Below are positions 34,201-38,777 of a stretch of 38,777 nucleotides of DNA, one piece after another. This DNA comes from Helochares maculicollis (lineage: Eukaryota > Arthropoda > Insecta > Coleoptera > Hydrophilidae), in the NCBI GenBank assembly GCA_033557835.1, contig JAWQRO010000452.1, positions 1 to 38,777 of the forward strand, read 5' to 3'. Each line of letters opens with the position of its first letter. Positions within the stretch are counted from its first letter, which is position 1. Both the position numbers and the translations under genes were made by a program. Under the pieces are notes generated by a model. The model did not search any database. It saw nothing but the letters and a program-made list of their open reading frames with translations, and was not told where the DNA came from.

Positions 34201-35243
34201 ATGTCAATAGGTTAATATTCTCATTTGTAATGTGAGTTCAGTATAAGCTTTGCCTAAGAACAAATATTAAATTTTGATGTTTTTCTCAGATAAAAATGTT
34301 CTATTAACAAACTATTCATGTGGCTATCACAGAAAAATGAAGACCCTACACTACAAGTGAAAATATTTTTACAATAAAAAGCTTTGTTTGTTGGTAGAAC
34401 ATTTCTAGATATTTATTTAGTGCTTTGCTAGATATCTTTATTTTGTAAAACATATTTTTGTTTCGTTTTGATATATAAGCATATCTACGAGATATCTAGA
34501 AAATGTAAAACAAACTATATATCATAATACTTTCTGCATACACACTTAATGTTTCAATATTTTCAGCACAATGTTATACTTTCTTGAATGACATTTCTAT
34601 TTGACGCTAAATTGTCTCTATAAACCGAATTTGGTTTAACTTAGCCCCTAGTGGACAATATAAAAGATATTTTTACATGAATGATTGTTGTAGAAAAAAT
34701 AGGAGAACATGTCTAAATGAACTGGAAATAAACTTTTAACTCCTGCTTTATCAAACTCATAACTTTTCATCATACCTAATAATATAGCTCTACAACTTGA
34801 ATCAATTAAAATACTCTCTAGGTTCATGTAGCTTTTAATTATATTGTTTAAACTGGTTAACAATATTTATTTTAGCACATTAGCTGCTCAAAGGAGTACA
34901 CAGACACTAAATGCTATATATTTAAGATAAAATGCAAACTTACCAAAATTTAAAAATACTGCATTTCTTTGTAGCGAATAGGAATGTTTATAAATTAGTG
35001 GAAATATTATGAACACCAAAACGAAGATAAGCAGCAGCACTTTTAGAATGCCAAGACTGATTCTAAAACAAAATTAAAAGAAACGTGAGTATAAAAAATT
35101 CAAAGCTTTGATAATGTTATTAACTTAAATGGTGATTTTGCTTCATATACATGATACACGAAGGGAACTTCGTTTTCATTTGTTGAATGAAATTCTTTTT
35201 TTGTTTTTACTTTGCGTTTATTGAGGCGAGTTCTGATAACCAT
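31288..35243 (-). CDS. ABHD12-like serine hydrolase C
   Basis: Exons on the minus strand: 35125-35243, 34944-35062, 33500-33799, 32632-32879, 32251-32540 and 31288-31339. The total is 1128 bases for 375 residues, with GT-AG introns and matching phases throughout. The start chosen is aaaATGG at 35243 (MVIRTRLNKRKVKTKK); an in-frame ATG at 35300 would add 19 residues. A basic cytosolic tail is followed by one anchor (about 43-65) and the hydrolase domain: NHGN oxyanion loop (replacing the usual FHGN), DYRSYGDST, nucleophile GHSLG (Ser about 219), HAEDD (Asp about 306) and FGHKFI (His about 345). The small last exon adds RFVEDAIQENKIKMLN. The last intron contains a mariner relic. Same family role as genes A and B: hydrolysis of lysophospholipid or monoacylglycerol at the ER membrane. 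Confidence 0.93.
31540..32065 (-). mobile_element. mariner-type transposase relic inside the last intron of hydrolase C
   Basis: Minus-strand translation gives mariner N-terminal pieces in the right order across frames: RGKGRVGCQTKCAVY (compare the family's RGK..A..A..KICAVY), then FQYFQSGTMDIKNETRSGRS (about 31910-31970; family FRSGNFDLKDEPRSGRP), then KLDVCVPYKLMQKN (family LDVWVPHELTQKN) and CNSLQEA followed by NYPFLK (family CDSLLKR..DPFLKR). Stops and frame changes occur between pieces, and the DDD catalytic region is absent or unrecognisable. No terminal repeats were identified. The long plus-strand open frame here (31690-32064) is an antisense shadow. Confidence 0.72.
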
Positions 35244-35589
35244 TTTAAACTGACGTAAAAAAATTCTCAAATTTAGCTGTAGAAACTGTTGAAAACACAT
35301 GGCTAGAATTCACGCTATTAAAATTAGAGAGGCCATAAAATCAATAAAGGAAGGCCACTAATTATACTGAGAAAATAATCCTTTTTCCTTATGAGTGTAA
35401 AATAGACATTAATAATACCTATTAACGAGGTATCGTTGTCGATAGTTCCGAAAATATCGTCGTTTAGACATAGATGTGCAATAATTAGTATACATTTTTT
35501 TACGTAGACGATTTATACAATTTATAAGTTTCGAATATACTTTGAAGATAAATGTTATTAGCATATTATGTCAATTCTGACAAGTTTGG

Positions 35590-35623
35590 AATTATTATTA
35601 TTGGCATATTATTATTATTATTA
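35590..35623 (+). repeat. (ATT)n microsatellite
   Basis: Reads attattattattggcatattattattattatta: two short ATT runs with an interruption, upstream of hydrolase C. Likely polymorphic; no function implied. Confidence 0.7.
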
Positions 35624-36358
35624 AGGTACCTTAAAATAATTTTGCGGGCAGTACATTTGGTTTTATCGCATAGAATTTCTTGGTTGGGTATTAAACTGTA
35701 TTCCAAATCGAGATTATTAACTTGCTTACTAATTACCGGCAACATCACAAATTGGCAACCGATTTTACACTTCTTCGTTGGCAAACTACAAGCAAAAATG
35801 AAAGGTGCTAGCGGCTAGCGGCGAAATTATAAACCGTAACGTTAAAATTAAGAGCAAAAAATTGGAGTTATTGGACGACCGACGATGCAATACAAGAAAT
35901 TTATTTCAGCATTAAATAAGAAGTTAGCGGTTATAAATTATTTTGCAATTCATTTCTTTGAATATAATCAAATGCTATAATTTTTAATTTCAGATCAATA
36001 TTTACTAATGCAATAATAAACGAGATTGACATTTAAACACGAAACGCGTTTACCAAATGCTTGGATAATCTCTTATCTGCCCGTGGGTTGAAAATAAAAT
36101 TTCTATATCGTAAATAAACAATTTCCAAATTGCACGAGTTAACTTAAGCGATCAATAGAAATTACAAGAGAAATAAAGTTAAATTTCGATTTATTTTGCT
36201 GGTGATACTGTGACAGAGTTTCGCCTCAAATAAGGGTGCAAATACTTCTTTTATTGTTTCCTGACACAATAACTGGCGTTCCTCCGCCGACATTCGGCAT
36301 CCGATTTATTCTGAAACCCAATCTCTTAGATCGCCGCTCTCAATTCCAACGTGTCACA

Positions 36359-36427
36359 ATGACAAGAAGGTATTCACCCTTTCTTTTTTATTATTTTGTA
36401 CTGTTTGTTCTCTTTGACTACATGCAG
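36359..36427 (+). CDS. Possible first coding exon with a signal peptide (orphan)
   Basis: An ATG in a good context (gtcacaATGAC) opens 23 codons beginning MTRRYSPFLFYYF, a basic start followed by a strongly hydrophobic run, like a signal peptide or anchor. The frame would leave through a weak donor ATGCAG/GTCTGA at 36427; without splicing it stops two codons later. The preceding 150 bases are GC-richer than the surroundings, as promoters and 5' exons here tend to be. No downstream exon is visible inside the window, so the rest of the gene, if real, lies past 38777 or is not recognised. Confidence 0.2.
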
Positions 36428-38777
36428 GTCTGAATTTCATTTTGAACAAGTTATTTTCCGGTGAAGAATGAGAAAATTATTTGTGCATTTCTCTTGCAAT
36501 CCCAAACGGTTTTACGTTGCCCTTGAACTTACGTATTTCGAAATAAATTGTTTTGCAAAGAATAAATAATCAAACTTAATCGATGTTTGCACAAATTTTA
36601 AACTCGTGTGTGAAAATACGCGATCTTGGTGATTCTAAATGACGTAGATTGATTTATAGTAAAAATAATACGTAAACAATTCCCGAATTGATAGAAATTT
36701 CCTAAAAGCTAAGGTTAGTAAATTGCGTTTAAACGTTAGAAGCAATGATTTCTGAAATATATCAAATACAAATTTACTTACAAATCATTCCAATACAGCA
36801 AGAATAAAAAGGAAGGTATTACAGAGCCATATTTCAAATTGGTTTTAAAATTTTTCATGCAGAATGATCTGCTTTGAATATTCTGCTCAGACATATTTGA
36901 CATTTTTTAATCGCACTGTTTTAAATGTGCAATGGTAAAACTAAAAAACAAACTTATTTTATTAGTATTAAGGAGGTAAAATGCCAGTCATGCTTGTAAG
37001 TGCGTATGTTTTAAAAGCGGTGAAGAGTGAAGTAATTATTCTGATTCGAGTTGAGTTTACGTATCCCAACACACCGAACAAGAAACTTTCAGCAATTTTT
37101 ATGATAAAACAGTTAATTAAAAGTTAAATGAGCAATATAAAGTAGTTTTAATTATAAGTGGCTGTATGATGTAAAGAAAAATGTGCGAGTTAAAAGTAGG
37201 TAATTCGACCAAGTGTTTAAGTGATTAAGCTAGTTTCATGACGATTTAACTATGACCAAATTAATAAAATATGTCTGGTGGAAACTCTCACCGAGGAACA
37301 TGAATTACTTGAACATTTACTAATAGTTTAATGCTTTAAATGCGTACAGGAATCCCTTTATTTATATTGAGGCCAATTTTGTAAGCTCTCTTTATAAGTT
37401 GTTGCCATGACGTTGCCGAAGTTGCGACAATAGAAGATAAATTTAGTAATGTCTTTATAGTCGTTTTACTTCGCAAACAAAATACTAACGGTCAGATGGA
37501 TTTGAACGGAGAACAAGACGATGAAATAATCGGTCCAATTTATAGGTGATTCAAAACACTATTTGTCCATTTACTTGGTTTTTATGTGCCGGTTTCGTGG
37601 AACCCTTTAGTCTCGTAATTAGAGCTATAACTATACTTTTATGGCGAAAATATTGCTTCTATTAGTCTAAGCAATTACGCTTTGACCGGAAATGTAATTA
37701 GGTAAATATTAATCTTTAATGTTTAGCTTTTAATATAGTGAAAGTTATAAGCCATGGAATAAATATAAATTATTCATTTTTATAGTATAACAGTAATATT
37801 TGATGGAAAAATATAAAAACTTTTTATTCAACTAAATTACCATTTAAGTATCCACGTAAAAACATCTTAAAATCAATACCTGCATACTGCAACGTTAGTT
37901 ATTTAAAATATTATTAGAAGCAGCAAATAAATTTAAGTAACCAGTCTCAGAAATTGGTTAAGTACTGTTGGGGATAAACTCAAAGTATTTCATTTTAAAG
38001 TGATAAAGCTATATTCAATTTTGAGGCATAATATATCTTTAATATTGAATTGAATCTATTATAAAAGGAATTCAGCATGTTATTTTGCTACTAATTGACT
38101 TTTAATTATTTTTTAAACATTTATGTTGTCGAAAATTTCACCAAAATTACTGTCTAGCATACATAGAAAAATGTTTATGTGGTAATTCAGTAATTTAACT
38201 GTTTTAAATGATACTAAAATCAATAAAAAAACCATTAGTCTGAACATAAATTTGAATCAGATATAATAATCTATTGGAAATATCCCTAACAAATCGACCT
38301 CATCTTAATAACACAATATGAAGTTATATTATACTAAATAATACTTTAAATTCATCAGTTAAAGTCATTTCCATTAAAGTAGTCGCTAATTTGTTATAAT
38401 CTTGCTTTCTAAATGAATATATTCTAATACATGGAAAAGCTAACATTAACCATGTTCATTGAGGATATTTACAGAGTAGCATAAAGTCTTATAACATAAC
38501 TAGACACTATTTCCGCTACCAACAAGATAAAACTGTCCCTTTTACTACATTCTATATGAATAGTAGCTTTAGTAGTTTATTCTACTACATCTAATCAAGT
38601 TCAGAAGCAAAAAAGTATACTCTAAAGTTTCCTACGTTGGTAGTTACTCTTTTCCCATTAAATACAATTCGGATTACCCCAAGGCAAATAAATCAATTCA
38701 GTTAGTACATTTATTGTTTGTAAACTAATATTACTATTTCATTAACGGCTTTCATGAATTTTACTAGTATATATATA

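Larger units (their letters stand above)
35244..38777. other. Right-hand intergenic region, upstream of hydrolase C
   Basis: The first few hundred bases should hold the promoter of hydrolase C. Near 35430-35465 the motif tgtcgatag, between two atcg repeats, resembles a DRE element. An (ATT)n microsatellite lies at about 35590-35623. A possible signal-peptide exon at 36359-36427 is listed separately. From 36.45 kb to the end the sequence is AT-rich with no open frame over about 60 codons and no recognisable element. Confidence 0.4.

Overview
The window looks like nuclear DNA from an insect: roughly two-thirds A+T, spliced genes with GT-AG introns, an intronless complex I subunit gene (NDUFB7/ND-B18), and decayed Penelope-like, pogo-type and mariner elements. 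A beetle or another holometabolous insect is my best guess, but nothing here fixes the order. There is no bacterial operon, CRISPR array, rRNA or tRNA that I can support.

Layout. 1-1140 holds a broken Penelope-like retroelement on the minus strand that runs off the left edge. 1140-6640 is AT-rich spacer with at most one speculative exon end. 6641-7953 is a decayed pogo/Tigger-type DNA transposon with recognisable terminal inverted repeats. 8445-11745 appears to hold a two-exon minus-strand gene for a 50-residue single-pass membrane microprotein, whose ATG sits at the very end of a remote first exon. From 13.4 to 35.2 kb there are three complete or nearly complete ABHD12-like serine hydrolase genes, all on the minus strand (A 13428-18695, B 23313-25755, C 31288-35243). 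Plus-strand genes lie between them: NDUFB7 (22445-22819) between A and B, and an intronless 920-residue neprilysin-family (M13) metallopeptidase (26558-29320) between B and C. The rest, to 38777, is mostly empty, with one possible signal-peptide exon near 36.36 kb.

The three ABHD12-like proteins share one plan: a short basic cytosolic tail, one membrane anchor, then a lumenal alpha/beta-hydrolase domain with an intact Ser-Asp-His triad. I rebuilt their exons by hand from splice sites, reading phase and mutual alignment. A and C have matching exon phases, including identical 248-base exons. B has fused two of those exons, gained an intron elsewhere, and uses a GC-AG intron. By family, they should hydrolyse lysophosphatidylserine or monoacylglycerol-type lipids at the ER membrane. 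The M13 enzyme should be a type II ectopeptidase. I see no sign that the peptidase and the lipases act together; their interleaving more likely reflects local duplication around pre-existing genes.

The most useful results are the exon models of the hydrolase trio with its intron remodelling, the unusually long intronless M13 protein with a possible furin site and a two-codon uORF overlapping its start, the microprotein gene, and three transposon relics that account for misleading open reading frames.
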